In this document: piece after piece, positions 16,268 through 27,359 of the stretch | Numbering within the stretch: position 1 is the first letter of the stretch | Layout of the letters: each line of letters starts with the position of its first letter | Source of the DNA: Paludifilum halophilum | GTDB taxonomy: Bacteria > Bacillota > Bacilli > Thermoactinomycetales > DSM-45169 | Direction: 5' to 3' | DNA length: 64,000 nt | Assembly: GCF_002245355.1 (NCBI RefSeq) | Contig: NZ_NOWF01000010.1 | Coordinates: 41,739-105,738 of the forward strand | Notes under the pieces: model-generated | The model's database searches: none | Told to the model about the DNA's origin: nothing | Seen by the model: only the letters and a program-made list of their open reading frames with translations | Made by a program: the position numbers and the translations under genes

Positions 16268-17098
16268 ATGCCTTTTATTTCAAGAACCGAGTCGTTAAAC
16301 CGTCTCAAGAAAACCGTGGAGTCGGGGCAGCCGGTGGTCGGTTGCGGGGCAGGAACCGGATTATCGGCCAAATTTGCGGAGCAGGGTGGAGCCGATTTGA
16401 TCATTATCTACAATTCCGGTCGTTACCGGATGGCGGGCCGAGGGTCCCTGGCCGGTTTGATGCCATATGGGGATGCCAACGCCATCGTCACGGAGATGGC
16501 GTCGGAGGTGTTGCCGATCGTTCAGGACACCCCTGTATTGGCGGGGGTTTGCGGAACCGATCCCTTCCGCCGGATGCCGGTGTTTTTGAAACAGCTGAAG
16601 GAGATGGGGTTTGATGGGGTACAAAACTTTCCCACAGTCGGTCTGATTGACGGGGTCTTTCGGCAAAACCTGGAGGAAACACAGATGGGTTATGATCGGG
16701 AAGTGGAAATGATCCGTCTCGCCCATGAGTTGGACATGCTCACCTGTCCCTATGTGTTCAATGAAGAGGATGCGGTTGAGATGGCCCGTGCCGGTGCCGA
16801 TGTACTCGTTCCTCATATGGGGTTGACGACGAAGGGTTCCATCGGAGCGGAAACCGCCATCACCCTGGAAGAGTCGGCACAGCGGGTGCAGGCGATGCAT
16901 GATGCTGCCAGGAAAGTGAATCCGGATATCCTGGTGCTCTGCCATGGCGGACCGATCGCCGAACCGTCGGATGCCCAGTATATCTACCAGTCCACGAAGG
17001 GGATTGTCGGTTTCTTCGGGGCTTCCAGTATGGAACGCCTCCCTGCGGAGCGAGCGATCCGCGCACAGGTGGAAACCTTTAAAACGGGAGATGTTTAG
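16268..17098 (+). CDS. TIM-barrel 'phosphoenolpyruvate hydrolase' family protein (Tm-1 C-terminal half)
   Basis: A 276-residue TIM-barrel protein of the family annotated as phosphoenolpyruvate hydrolase-like, which corresponds to the C-terminal half of plant Tm-1. Characteristic segments are [19 protein letters not shown] near the start, [20 protein letters not shown], and [11 protein letters not shown]. It has no signal peptide. Together with the preceding UPF0261 gene it forms the split version of Tm-1. No substrate is established. Confidence 0.85.
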   Translation: MPFISRTESLNRLKKTVESGQPVVGCGAGTGLSAKFAEQGGADLIIIYNSGRYRMAGRGSLAGLMPYGDANAIVTEMASEVLPIVQDTPVLAGVCGTDPFRRMPVFLKQLKEMGFDGVQNFPTVGLIDGVFRQNLEETQMGYDREVEMIRLAHELDMLTCPYVFNEEDAVEMARAGADVLVPHMGLTTKGSIGAETAITLEESAQRVQAMHDAARKVNPDILVLCHGGPIAEPSDAQYIYQSTKGIVGFFGASSMERLPAERAIRAQVETFKTGDV

Positions 17099-17115
17099 AT
17101 TGGATTGGCGTAAAG

Positions 17116-17156
17116 ACCGCCCCCTTCCTTCATAACAGGCAGGGGGCGGTTGTTTA
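17116..17156. terminator. Terminator between the Tm-1-like pair and the convergent glycosidase gene
   Basis: ACCGCCCCCT (17116-17125) pairs exactly with AGGGGGCGGT (17141-17150), followed by TGTTT. Confidence 0.8.
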
Positions 17157-18965
17157 TCGGTGAATCCGGATTTTCGTGACACGTCCCGGAGTGACGGTAA
17201 ACCTTTGTTCCGTATCGCTGAATCGTACCCGATAGTCTCCGGGCGGGAGGTCGGTAGCGACAAATCCGCCGTTTCCGTCTGTTGAAACGGTTCGGGCTTC
17301 GGGTCCGTCGACTTGGACGGTTGCCGTATCTGCTTCGCTGCAACGGATATGGCCCAAAAGGTGCCCGGTTGTGGAGGACGATTTCCAAGGCATCTCCGGC
17401 GGAGCGGCGTCTGTTTCAAAGACCGGTTCCGGGTGATCGTCATAAGGGCTCGATCGGGTTAACGCACGGTAGAATTCATTGTTGGCAACATCCTCCCGGT
17501 TGGTGACTGCATAGCTGTATAACGCAGTCCCTCCCATTCGGTTTCCGGAGGACGAAGTTGCCAGCGTTTTACGGATCTGATCGATTCCGTGAGCGATGGT
17601 ATTCAGGTAGATGCCGACTCCGCCGACGGTCATCCGTTGATATTGGTGATCCTTCTCCCACCGGATCCAACGGTCGAAGGAGCTGGGAGATCGGGCTGCA
17701 TCATAGTAATTCATCGGTACGGTGAAATCGATCCATCCCTGTTCCATCCATCGGCGCCAGTCTTGGAACACCTTTGTCATCGCCGCACTTCGGTTCCATT
17801 CTTCGATTGTGGCGGGACCGTTCCCCCAGGTAATGGTGGCGGCGGATATTTTCAGGTCGGATCGGATTCCCAACAAGGTGGCGTATGATTTTTTTACCAG
17901 GTTGTTGACCTGTTCCCTTCGCCACGCCTGCCATCGGGGATCTTCCGGATCCGGGAGGCCGGAAGTGCCGTGTTGGCGGTTGTAACGGGCCACGGCTGTC
18001 GGGTTGTATCCCCAATCGGTATCCATGTAACGCAGGATGTCGATATGGATTCCGTCGACGTCGTAGTTGGCCGCTACATGGGCCATCACGTCAATTGTGT
18101 AGTCAACGACTGCCGGATGACCCGGATCGACAACAGCTTCCTGATTAAAACGGTTGTTCCCCTGGCGGTCTTCGCTCAACCAGTAATCGGCGGTTCCTTT
18201 TTTGGCGTCTCCATGGGTGTTGTAGATATGATCCGAAGCGGCGGGAGGAGTGGTTTGATTCCAGATCTTCATCGTTGCAAACCAGGCGTGGACTTCAAGG
18301 TTTTCCGCATGGGCTTTGGTGATGGTATCGGCCAAGGGGTCGAATCCCGGCTGTAACTGCGGGTCCTCGGTTTTCGGTTCCAGGCTGTTGTTATAATAAG
18401 CGTCCGCCCGGCGCCGAACCTGAAGGAAAATCGCATTGGCATTGGAGGTTTTGGCATCTTGGATCAACCGGTCGACCTGCCGGGGTGCTTTGGCTCCTTC
18501 ATGGAACTGATCGACCCAATAGATGCGGTACTCTCCCTTTTGGTCCCCTGAAGGTGTGTAATCGATGGTGACAGAGGGTCGAAGGGAAGTGTCCCTGGTG
18601 TAATCCGATGAATAAAACAATTTTCGGTATAGGTCTTCTCCTTGTCGCTTCAGACAGACCCCGTAGTTGGGGGTTCCGTTGTACCAGTCACGGACGAGCT
18701 GGGTGATCCAAAAGGAAACCCAGCCGCGGTCACTGACAGTATGGCTGGAATATGCAAAATACTGTTTGGGCTGCCTGTCCCAAGTGATGCTGGATTCTTC
18801 CCACACATCGGCCACCGGATACAATTCGATTCGGGCCTCCGTCGTGTCACCTCCGGTGTGAAAGAAGTTGAGCTTTGCCCAGTTGATGCGGGATCCCTTT
18901 GGAATCTCCGGTAAGTCAAACCGAAGATAACTTCTTGTCGTCCCCAGCGTAGAGTGGTTGCCCAT
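17154..18965 (-). CDS. Family-10-like glycosidase (GHL10) with N-terminal DNRLRE/CBM96-type domain
   Basis: The protein has three parts: an N-terminal beta-sandwich of the DNRLRE type (YLRFDLPEIPKGSRI, SITWDRQP, WVSFWITQLVRDWYNG), a GHL10 barrel (about residues 145-460: IYWVDQFHEGAKAPRQVD, HAWFATMKIW, DGIHIDILRYMD), and a C-terminal regulatory-like beta domain ending near TPGRVTKIRIHR. Such proteins usually act outside the cell on polysaccharides. The first ordinary start codon is ATG 18965, but the frame continues upstream as convincing domain sequence (IQITVQGPASFQDSFVGQAH) to about 19061 with no ATG, GTG or TTG. An AAGGAGG lies nine bases upstream of an ATA at 19061. No signal peptide is visible. 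A non-standard start or an N-terminal frameshift is likely. Confidence 0.85.
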   Translation of the reverse strand: MGNHSTLGTTRSYLRFDLPEIPKGSRINWAKLNFFHTGGDTTEARIELYPVADVWEESSITWDRQPKQYFAYSSHTVSDRGWVSFWITQLVRDWYNGTPNYGVCLKRQGEDLYRKLFYSSDYTRDTSLRPSVTIDYTPSGDQKGEYRIYWVDQFHEGAKAPRQVDRLIQDAKTSNANAIFLQVRRRADAYYNNSLEPKTEDPQLQPGFDPLADTITKAHAENLEVHAWFATMKIWNQTTPPAASDHIYNTHGDAKKGTADYWLSEDRQGNNRFNQEAVVDPGHPAVVDYTIDVMAHVAANYDVDGIHIDILRYMDTDWGYNPTAVARYNRQHGTSGLPDPEDPRWQAWRREQVNNLVKKSYATLLGIRSDLKISAATITWGNGPATIEEWNRSAAMTKVFQDWRRWMEQGWIDFTVPMNYYDAARSPSSFDRWIRWEKDHQYQRMTVGGVGIYLNTIAHGIDQIRKTLATSSSGNRMGGTALYSYAVTNREDVANNEFYRALTRSSPYDDHPEPVFETDAAPPEMPWKSSSTTGHLLGHIRCSEADTATVQVDGPEARTVSTDGNGGFVATDLPPGDYRVRFSDTEQRFTVTPGRVTKIRIHR

Positions 18966-19263
18966 ACTGAGATAGGCAGAACCGTCATAGTTGGTATCCG
19001 AATGGGCCTGGCCTACAAAACTGTCCTGGAAGGAAGCGGGTCCCTGAACGGTGATTTGTATTTTGAAAAACCTCCTTGTTTCTTTTCTATTAATTTATGA
19101 CAGGGAAAGGACGACGGTGAAAGACAGGTGTGTAAAGGGATGTAAAATTCGGAGGATTATTTCTTTTGGCGGTCGAAAGATAAAGGGGAAGGGAGTGATG
19201 GTGCGGGGATAGGTGTCGGTAGCTTAAATCCGGGAAATCACTCGAAAAAGGAAGGGGAAAAGA

Positions 19264-20445
19264 ATGAAAAAAACAGCTTTGCTTTTGGCCTGCTTGGTTT
19301 TCAGTTTTGGAGTATGGCCTGCCGCGTTTGCCGATCAACCGCAAACAAAGCCCGGAACACCAGATGAAGGTCATTTATCCACCTCCGGTTTTCTGAGTTA
19401 TGAGCAGTTGGTAAAAAAGCTGCGTCAAGTGGAGAAAAACAGTCAGGGCCGAGTCGAGGTGGAAGCGGCGGGGACTTCCAATCGGGGACGGACCATCCAC
19501 CGGGCCACAGTGGGATCCGGTGACAAAGTAGTTTTGATTACCAGCCAGATTCACGGAAATGAACCCACCGGTACCGAAGCCCTGGTCCGGATTCTTCAGT
19601 TCCTCGGCGGCGATTCCCGAAAAGCGCAAAAGATGCGCGATGAGATCACGCTGGTCGCTGTACCGCAAATGAACCCGGACGCAGCCGAACGGAACCGCCG
19701 GGGCAATGACATGACCTGGGATGAAGTGGTTCAGGACTTCCCCAACCTGACCGGCGTGAAGCCGGCTTGGAACTATTATACCGGTACCCTGCAGGGACAT
19801 GACTATAGTAAAAGGCCGGGGTTTGACGTGAACCGGGATTTTAACCCGGATTTGAATTACACGCCGCGTCCGGAGGATTTCCCTGGATCTTCTTCAGAAC
19901 CGGGTTGGTATGTGACTCCTGAATCGCAAACCATCCGGGATACCTATCAGTCCCTGAAACAGCAACACGGAAAAGTGGATGTGTATATCGATCTGCATCA
20001 TCAAGGTCCCTATTATCATGTAGGCGGAACGGATGATCTGGTGACTCTGTCGTTATCCGGCAAATTCGTGGCCGACCCGAACCGTCCCGAATCCGAATAT
20101 AAGGAATACGCGGATGAATACAACTACGAATTCTCGAGACAGTTGAATGTGGCCGCTTATCAGGCGCTTCAGCAGATGGGGAATTCACCTTTTAAAAACA
20201 TCTCTCTTTATCCTCAGGATATCGATTTGCCGGGAACCGCTTTGGGATCCTTCGCTCTGAACGGGAGCGGTACCGTCTTGTTCGAGGTGCGAGGCCAAAC
20301 CCAGAGCATGGGGCAAAAGATGCGGGGACAGTTGGTGAAAGCGGTGAAAACCGGCCTGGAAGGGATTTTGGATTCGGTCGCAACCGGTGATGTCTATGAG
20401 ATTGATCCGGAAGAATATGAACATATTCCCGAGACGGATCGGTAA
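19264..20445 (+). CDS. Secreted M14-family zinc carboxypeptidase
   Basis: A 393-residue metallopeptidase. The signal peptide (MKKTALLLACLVFSFGVWPA, cleavage probably after AFA, about residue 23) sends it outside the cell. The zinc-binding HxxE is HGNEPTG (His97, Glu100), the third ligand His is probably in YIDLHHQGP, and the VNRDFNPDLNY segment and the C-terminal catalytic glutamate in VLFEVRGQ fit the M14 fold. It is divergent from the glycosidase gene; the pair shares the 19062-19263 interval. ATG 19264 follows AAAAAGGAAGGGGA. Substrate is unknown; peptidoglycan or environmental peptides are both possible. Confidence 0.9.
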   Translation: MKKTALLLACLVFSFGVWPAAFADQPQTKPGTPDEGHLSTSGFLSYEQLVKKLRQVEKNSQGRVEVEAAGTSNRGRTIHRATVGSGDKVVLITSQIHGNEPTGTEALVRILQFLGGDSRKAQKMRDEITLVAVPQMNPDAAERNRRGNDMTWDEVVQDFPNLTGVKPAWNYYTGTLQGHDYSKRPGFDVNRDFNPDLNYTPRPEDFPGSSSEPGWYVTPESQTIRDTYQSLKQQHGKVDVYIDLHHQGPYYHVGGTDDLVTLSLSGKFVADPNRPESEYKEYADEYNYEFSRQLNVAAYQALQQMGNSPFKNISLYPQDIDLPGTALGSFALNGSGTVLFEVRGQTQSMGQKMRGQLVKAVKTGLEGILDSVATGDVYEIDPEEYEHIPETDR

Positions 20446-20633
20446 TAGAAAGCGATCCGTTTAGGGCAGCCGGTTTCTAAATAGGGTTGAGGAGACAAAC
20501 AAATGGTGAAGGAGACGGCGATTCGGATTGCTGTCTCCCTCAGGACCGATTCCGGATCCCTGAGGCAGATACCCTTTCCGTTTCTTATGGTCCTCATGGT
20601 CACGGTTTACACATGCGATTGACGCCAAAACTT

Positions 20634-20662
20634 TTGAAAAGGTCTCACCGATCCGATACAAT
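20634..20662 (+). promoter_or_regulatory. Promoter of pgi
   Basis: TTGAAA (20634-20639), a 17-base spacer and TACAAT (20657-20662), 56 bases before the pgi start. Upstream, 20446-20630 holds no convincing gene, only short inverted repeats such as GGAGAC...GTCTCC. Confidence 0.7.
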
Positions 20663-20718
20663 AATCTCGATTGGTTTCGTTCAGAATAAAACGCACACCG
20701 TGTAAACAGGAGGTACTT

Positions 20719-22083
20719 ATGGCAAAGCGATTAACCTTCGATTATAACAGTGCCCTCGGCTTCTTCGGGGAACACGAATTGACACAGATGGAGCCGGCGG
20801 TTCAGGCGGCCCATGAACAGTTGCATCAGGGGACGGGTGCCGGAAATGATTTTCTCGGGTGGATCGATATCCCTTCAATGATCGATCGAGAGGAACTGGA
20901 CCGGGTGAAGCAGGCAGCGGAAAAGATCCGCTCCGATTCCGACGCCTTGGTTGTCATCGGGATCGGCGGCTCCTACCTGGGCGCTCGGGCTGCACTGGAG
21001 ATGCTGACTCATACCTTTTACAACCAGCTTCCAGCCTCCAAGCGGCAAGGTCCGGCGATTCATTTTGTCGGACATCATATCAGTTCCACCTATACGGCTC
21101 ATCTGCTGCAGCATCTGGAAGGCAAAAAGGTGAGCGTCAACGTGATTTCCAAGTCGGGAACAACGACGGAACCGGCGATCGCCTTCCGCATCTTTCGGGA
21201 TTGGATGACGGAACACTACGGACAGGAAGAGGCGAAACGCCGCATTTATGCCACGACGGACAAAGCGAAGGGGGCGTTGAAACAGCTGGCTGATGAAGAA
21301 GGATACGAGACTTTTATCATCCCCGATGATGTAGGTGGACGCTACTCCGTCCTCACTCCGGTGGGACTGTTGCCGATTGCCGCTTCAGGAATCGATGTGG
21401 ACGATATGCTGGCGGGAGCGCGGGATGCTTCAGAGGCCTACCGGGAACCGAGCTTGGCGAAAAATCCCTCCTATCAATACGCTGCCTTGCGAAACATTCT
21501 TTACCGAAAAGGGAAAACCGTCGAGCTCCTGGTCAACTATGAACCTTCCCTGCAGTATTTTTCCGAATGGTGGAAGCAGTTGTTCGGGGAGAGTGAAGGG
21601 AAAGACCATAAGGGGATCTACCCCGCCTCGGTCAACTTTACGACCGATCTCCACTCCATGGGCCAATATATCCAGGAGGGGCGAAGAGACCTCTTTGAAA
21701 CCGTGGTTCGGTTGAAACGACCTCAGGAGGAGATCACGATCCGGGAGGACGCTGACAACTTGGACGGCCTCAACTATCTGGCCGAGAAAACCATGGATGA
21801 TGTCAACCGGCAAGCATTTCAAGGCACCCTTCTCGCCCACACCGACGGCGGTGTGCCTAACCTGGTTGTCACGGCTGAAGAGGTTGCCCCTTATACCTTC
21901 GGCCAGCTGGTCTACTTTTTTGAAAAGGCCTGCGGGATCAGCGGTTATCTGATGGGAGTCAATCCCTTTGACCAGCCCGGGGTGGAAGCCTATAAGAAAA
22001 ACATGTTCGCTCTTTTGGGCAAACCCGGATTTGAACAAGAACGGCAGAATTTGCTGAAGCGGTTGGGGGAAGCCGGAGAATGA
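20719..22083 (+). CDS. pgi: Glucose-6-phosphate isomerase
   Basis: Pgi interconverts glucose-6-phosphate and fructose-6-phosphate in glycolysis. The 454-residue length matches the short Bacillus form. Sugar-phosphate-binding SIS motifs are visible: [17 protein letters not shown] and [17 protein letters not shown], plus the C-terminal region [20 protein letters not shown] followed by PGVEAYK. ATG 20719 follows a strong AGGAGGT; the frame runs 16 codons further upstream but without a site and across the promoter. Monocistronic, ended by a strong hairpin shared with the convergent phosphoglucomutase gene. Confidence 0.97.
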   Translation: MAKRLTFDYNSALGFFGEHELTQMEPAVQAAHEQLHQGTGAGNDFLGWIDIPSMIDREELDRVKQAAEKIRSDSDALVVIGIGGSYLGARAALEMLTHTFYNQLPASKRQGPAIHFVGHHISSTYTAHLLQHLEGKKVSVNVISKSGTTTEPAIAFRIFRDWMTEHYGQEEAKRRIYATTDKAKGALKQLADEEGYETFIIPDDVGGRYSVLTPVGLLPIAASGIDVDDMLAGARDASEAYREPSLAKNPSYQYAALRNILYRKGKTVELLVNYEPSLQYFSEWWKQLFGESEGKDHKGIYPASVNFTTDLHSMGQYIQEGRRDLFETVVRLKRPQEEITIREDADNLDGLNYLAEKTMDDVNRQAFQGTLLAHTDGGVPNLVVTAEEVAPYTFGQLVYFFEKACGISGYLMGVNPFDQPGVEAYKKNMFALLGKPGFEQERQNLLKRLGEAGE

Positions 22084-22094
22084 ACCGATGAAGA

Positions 22095-22132
22095 AAGGCG
22101 GAAAGCTCGTACAGGGCTTTCCGCCTTTTTTG
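22095..22132. terminator. Terminator between pgi and pgcA
   Basis: AAGGCGGAAAGC...GCTTTCCGCCTT with a following T-run; it can serve both converging genes. Confidence 0.85.
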
Positions 22133-22153
22133 ATCCGTGGATATGGCTGGAAC

Positions 22154-23833
22154 TTACCTCATAAGGACTTCCCGAATCAACCGCTTCATCCGCTCCAGCT
22201 TCCCTTCCGCCTCCCTGCGGTTTTCTGCGACGGCGCTGAAGTAAAACTTGATCTTGGGTTCGGTGCCGGAGGGACGGACGGCCATCCAGCTTCCGTCTTC
22301 CAAGTGAAACTTAAGGAGGTTGGCGGGTGGAAGGTCATCCAAGCCATGGGCGTAGTCCTTGAGCTTTACAACGCGAATTCCGCCGATGGATTCAGGGGGA
22401 TGTTCTCTCAGTTCAAGCATCAGCCAGTTCATTTTTGTCTGCCCGGTTTTTCCCTGAAACGTAAAAGAGAAAAGGTCTTCCGAGTAATAACCGTGTTTTT
22501 GATAGATTTTCTCCAGCACATCCAATAAAGTAAGCCCCTGCTCCTTATACCAAGCGGCCATTTCGCAGCACATCATCGCCGCCTGAACGGCGTCCTTGTC
22601 CCGGACGGATGTCCCGATCAGGCAGCCGTAACTTTCCTCGTATCCGAACAGAAATGATTTTTTTCCGGAGGTTTTATAAGCTTTGATTTTTTCCGCAATA
22701 TATTTAAATCCAGTCAGGGTTTCCTCCGTTTGAACACCGAAGGAAGCCGCAACAGAGCGGCCCAGATCCGAAGTAACCACGGTTTTGATGATGACTCCAT
22801 CTTCGGGAAGACGTTGATGAGCCTTTCGCTGTTCCAGCAGATAAGACAAAAGAAGAACACCGATTTGATTGCCGTTGAAAGCGATATATTCTCCGTCGGC
22901 GTTTTTGGCCAGAAGTCCGAGGCGGTCGGCGTCGGGGTCGGTACCGATTAAAATATCGGCACCCATCGTTTTTCCCTGTTCTACGGCCAAATCGAATACT
23001 TCCTGCGACTCCGGATTCGGGGAGGGGACGGTGGGAAAATCCGGGTCAGGCTGTTCCTGTTCCCGGACTCCATAAACCCGGGTGAAACCCAGCTCCCGAA
23101 GGACGCGGCGCACCGGTTGGTTGCCGGTTCCATGAAGCGGGGTAAAGACGACCCGCAGTTTTTCATTGCGGGGGGAACGCTTTTGCCAGGAAAGGGAGAG
23201 GAGATAATCCATATAAGCGGTATCCACTTCCTCCCCTAATCGATGGATGTTCCCGGCTTTCACCCCTTGTTCCACCGTCCAGGCGTTCAGATTCAGTTCA
23301 TCCTCGATCCCTTCGATCTCTCGCAGGATGTTCTGGACTTGGGAAGGAGGCAACTGGGCTCCATCGTCTCCGTATACCTTATATCCGTTGTATTCCGGAG
23401 GATTGTGGCTGGCTGTTACCATGATGCCTGCAGCGGCCCCCAGATGCCGGATGGCGAAGGAGAGCACCGGTGTCGGACGGAGAGATGGAAAAAGATAGAC
23501 ATGAATACCGTGAAAAGCGAGGACACCGGCGGCTTCTTCGGCAAAATCCGGGGATTGACGGCGCGAATCGTAGGCGATGACGACACCTCTCTTTTTCGTT
23601 TTTTCTCCTTGTCTTCCCAGTTCTCGGGCCAACCCTTCGGTGACCCGGCGAACGGTGTAGAGGTTCATGCGGTTGGTGCCTGCCCCGAGGATTCCTCTCA
23701 TTCCGGCGGTGCCGAAGTCTAAATATCGGTAGAAAGCGTCCTCGATTTCGGTTTCGGACAAGGAGGCGAGTTCCGATTTCAATTTCGGGTCCAGCTCCTT
23801 GCATTCCAACCAGCGTCGGTAAGCCGAGTTCAT
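22154..23833 (-). CDS. pgcA: Alpha-phosphoglucomutase (PgcA type)
   Basis: A 559-residue phosphohexomutase that interconverts glucose-1- and glucose-6-phosphate, feeding UDP-glucose for cell-wall polymers. The phosphoserine loop is VTASHNPPEYNGYKVY, the metal loop is GTDPDADRLG, and the sugar-binding loop is FGYEESYG, with a C-terminal phosphate-binding RPSGTEPKIKFY. Length and motif spacing fit B. subtilis PgcA. A GGGGAG site precedes the ATG. It is placed convergently next to pgi, a sensible metabolic neighbour. Substrate preference for glucose over mannose is inferred from the family. Confidence 0.93.
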   Translation of the reverse strand: MNSAYRRWLECKELDPKLKSELASLSETEIEDAFYRYLDFGTAGMRGILGAGTNRMNLYTVRRVTEGLARELGRQGEKTKKRGVVIAYDSRRQSPDFAEEAAGVLAFHGIHVYLFPSLRPTPVLSFAIRHLGAAAGIMVTASHNPPEYNGYKVYGDDGAQLPPSQVQNILREIEGIEDELNLNAWTVEQGVKAGNIHRLGEEVDTAYMDYLLSLSWQKRSPRNEKLRVVFTPLHGTGNQPVRRVLRELGFTRVYGVREQEQPDPDFPTVPSPNPESQEVFDLAVEQGKTMGADILIGTDPDADRLGLLAKNADGEYIAFNGNQIGVLLLSYLLEQRKAHQRLPEDGVIIKTVVTSDLGRSVAASFGVQTEETLTGFKYIAEKIKAYKTSGKKSFLFGYEESYGCLIGTSVRDKDAVQAAMMCCEMAAWYKEQGLTLLDVLEKIYQKHGYYSEDLFSFTFQGKTGQTKMNWLMLELREHPPESIGGIRVVKLKDYAHGLDDLPPANLLKFHLEDGSWMAVRPSGTEPKIKFYFSAVAENRREAEGKLERMKRLIREVLMR

Positions 23834-24038
23834 CTGTCACACTCCCCGTATTTGGGTTGGATGGGTGATTCACATTAAGATATGACGGTGGGAAAGGGGT
23901 TGTTAGAAATTTGTGGTCAAACGTTCCTGAAGCTATTGTAAACACCTTCGACGGCTTCTACAATCGATTTCTTCCGACCGGAAATGCCGGTGATTCCCCT
24001 TTTTATAAAAAGTAGCCCCGAAAAATGAAGATTAGCTG

Positions 24039-24067
24039 TTGACGGTGGAAAGAGGCACCGGTATAAT
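24039..24067 (+). promoter_or_regulatory. Promoter of the S-box/metY transcript
   Basis: TTGACG (24039-24044), a 17-base spacer and a perfect TATAAT (24062-24067), placing the start just before the riboswitch. Confidence 0.8.
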
Positions 24068-24115
24068 AAAGTACAAGTTTTCAGATGGGAATAACAATAT
24101 AATCATTGATAACAC

Positions 24116-24229
24116 ACTCTTATCGAGAGAGGCGGAGGGACAAGCCCGATGAAGCCCGGCAACCCCGGCGATGATCCGGAAGGTGCCAATTCTTGCAGGA
24201 GCCGAAAGGCCTTCTGAGAGATAAGGGAA
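24116..24229 (+). promoter_or_regulatory. SAM-I riboswitch (S-box)
   Basis: The conserved S-box core is present in order: P1 5' strand CTTATC, GAGAGAGGCGGAGGGAC, GCCCGATGAAGCCCGGCAAC, the GGTGCCAATTC segment, GCAGG, and the closing GAGAGATAAGG that completes P1. It is followed by an intrinsic terminator, so high S-adenosylmethionine should stop transcription before metY. Confidence 0.96.
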
Positions 24230-24245
24230 GGGTTTGCGTCACTAC

Positions 24246-24277
24246 AACCTCTTCTCTTATTGGGAAGAGGTTTTTTA
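24246..24277 (+). terminator. Riboswitch expression-platform terminator
   Basis: AACCTCTTC (24246-24254) pairs exactly with GAAGAGGTT (24264-24272), followed by a T-run. It forms the off-state of the S-box. Confidence 0.9.
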
Positions 24278-24286
24278 CATCCATAA

Positions 24287-25603
<1,317 letters not shown>

Positions 25604-25716
25604 GATGAGTACCGGGTTCCCGATTCAGTCGGCCGCACATCTTTATCGAGTCAATGGCCCATCCCCTGATTGCTACAGGATTTAGCTAAAATCTGTCTAT
25701 CAGTCCGAACCTGCGG

Positions 25717-25750
25717 AAAGCCGGCGCCTTTCAAGGCGCCGGCTTTTTTA
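25717..25750. terminator. Terminator between metY and hmp
   Basis: AAAGCCGGCGCCTT...AAGGCGCCGGCTTTTTTA, a 13-bp stem with a T-run in the metY direction. Confidence 0.88.
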
Positions 25751-25788
25751 TCCTATGACGGTGTCAAAGGCCTTCCAGGGCGCCAAGA

Positions 25789-27021
25789 CTAAGCCGTCTC
25801 CTTTTCCGCATTCAGCATGCTCAACGGACTAAAGGCCTCAAAGTGAATGCGATTTTCGGGAACTCCCATTTCCTTCAATGCCCGCACAATCACATTCATG
25901 AACGGAATCGGCCCGCACACATAAAACACTCCATCGGGTGGCGTAATGATCGATTTCAGCCATTGACGATCGATAAACCCTTCTTTGTCAAAACGGCCTG
26001 CTTCCCGATCGGTTGGGGTCGGTCGTTCATAGCAAACATAAGATTGGACGTTCGGGTTTTGTTCGGCTAATCGGGATATATGTTCTCCCATGGCATGAAC
26101 TTTACCGTTGATCGCGGCATGGATATACGTGAGATGGCGACCGGGGTTGATATCGGTAACGGTGTTGAACATACTGACCAGGGGGGTTAACCCGACACCG
26201 CCACTGATGAGAAACAGAGGGGTTTGATCCTCGGGATCCAGGACAAAGTCTCCGGCCGGAGCACTAAAGGAAAGCGTATCCCCTACGCCAATCTGATGGT
26301 GCAGGTAGTTGGACACGATGCCCGGCGGGTTTCCGTTGCGGGCATCTTCCCGTTTGACGCTAATGCGGTAGTAATCTCGCCCTGGCTGATCGGATAGGCT
26401 GTAATGCCGGATGTGATCGTATTTTTCTCCGGGGATCCTCGCTCTCAGCGTCAGGTACTGTCCGGGTTGGTAGCTGGCGATCGCTTTGCCATCGGCGGGT
26501 TTTAAGTAGAAGGAAGTAATCACATCGCTCTCCTTCACTTTACGATCCACGACGAAATCCCGAAATCCGCGCCAGCCTCCCGGTTGTGATTCCGCCTGTT
26601 CGTACAGCTCCCCTTCGATCTGGATAAAGACGTCGGCCAGATATTCATAGGCTTCCTCCCAGGCCGCCATGATTTCATCATTGACCTGATTACCCAGTAC
26701 ATCTTGGACCGCTTGTAGCAGGTTTTCCCCTACGATAGGGTATTGCTCCGGTACGATCCCGATCGCCCGGTGTTTATGAGCGATGCGGGTGATAATGGGC
26801 CGAATCGCTTCCAGATGGTCTAGATGCTCTCCCGATGCGTACACGGAGTGGGCCAACGCTTCCTGCTGAATACCCCGACGCTGGTTGGTTTGGTTAAATA
26901 GGTTGTACAGTTCCGGGTGGTTGCCGAACAGCAATTGATAAAAACGTTTGCCGATCGCTTCACTGTGTTTCTTGAGCACCGGTGCGGTCGATTTTACGAT
27001 TTCGATGGTTTGAGCATTCAT
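25789..27021 (-). CDS. hmp: Flavohaemoprotein / nitric oxide dioxygenase
   Basis: Hmp oxidises NO to nitrate aerobically (and can reduce it anaerobically), protecting against nitrosative stress. The 410 residues comprise a globin domain (B10 tyrosine in KRFYQLLF, about Tyr28; proximal histidine in AHKHRAIGIVPEQY, about His84), a FAD domain (IRHYSLSDQP) and an NAD domain (LISGGVGLTPLVSM; FYVCGPIPFM). It is divergent from a cupin-haemerythrin gene; a perfect TGTGA-N6-TCACA box lies about 145 bases upstream of its start, with TATAAA placed on the hmp side. Its position beside nar and nor genes fits detoxification of NO from nitrate respiration. Confidence 0.97.
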   Translation of the reverse strand: MNAQTIEIVKSTAPVLKKHSEAIGKRFYQLLFGNHPELYNLFNQTNQRRGIQQEALAHSVYASGEHLDHLEAIRPIITRIAHKHRAIGIVPEQYPIVGENLLQAVQDVLGNQVNDEIMAAWEEAYEYLADVFIQIEGELYEQAESQPGGWRGFRDFVVDRKVKESDVITSFYLKPADGKAIASYQPGQYLTLRARIPGEKYDHIRHYSLSDQPGRDYYRISVKREDARNGNPPGIVSNYLHHQIGVGDTLSFSAPAGDFVLDPEDQTPLFLISGGVGLTPLVSMFNTVTDINPGRHLTYIHAAINGKVHAMGEHISRLAEQNPNVQSYVCYERPTPTDREAGRFDKEGFIDRQWLKSIITPPDGVFYVCGPIPFMNVIVRALKEMGVPENRIHFEAFSPLSMLNAEKETA

Positions 27022-27136
27022 GATGATCGTCTCCTCCTTATGGGCTTATTATGTGAGTGAGAGGTTACGCGCATCCAAGAGGGATCCAATGGGAGGCGAT
27101 TTCTATTAACCCATCCACCTCCTCTGTCCCATCTCT

Positions 27137-27180
27137 TTTATACACGAACAGGGCAAGAGAGAAATGTGAGAAAGATCACA
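27137..27180 (-). promoter_or_regulatory. Fnr/Crp-type box and -10 region of hmp
   Basis: TGTGAGAAAGATCACA (27165-27180) is an exact TGTGA-N6-TCACA palindrome. On the minus strand a TATAAA begins 30.5 bases from its centre, the spacing of a class II activator promoter. Confidence 0.75.
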
Positions 27181-27293
27181 CCTGGGATCGGTGTCATCTT
27201 TCTGTCATCAACGGGTTGAAATTTGGCCACAAATCACTGTTTGACGGCTATTGCTTTTCCTGCGCCCCGGAATTTGCCCTATAATGATCACCG

Positions 27294-27309
27294 CGTGATA
27301 TGTATCACA
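27294..27309 (+). promoter_or_regulatory. Fnr/Crp-type box upstream of the cupin-haemerythrin gene
   Basis: CGTGATATGTATCACA, one change from TGTGA-N6-TCACA; the inner 14 bases are a perfect palindrome. A TATGCT lies 30.5 bases downstream of the centre (activation geometry). A perfect TATAAT at 27280-27285 lies just upstream of the box, which would instead allow repression, so the direction of control is uncertain. Confidence 0.65.
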
Positions 27310-27359
27310 GAGACAAATGACAACTAAAAGATATGCTTAGGGTGAAGGAGGGATCATCG

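Noticed and set aside
16361..17443. 360-residue minus-strand open frame
   Set aside because: It is antisense to the PEP-hydrolase-like gene and crosses a strong terminator; no domain recognised.
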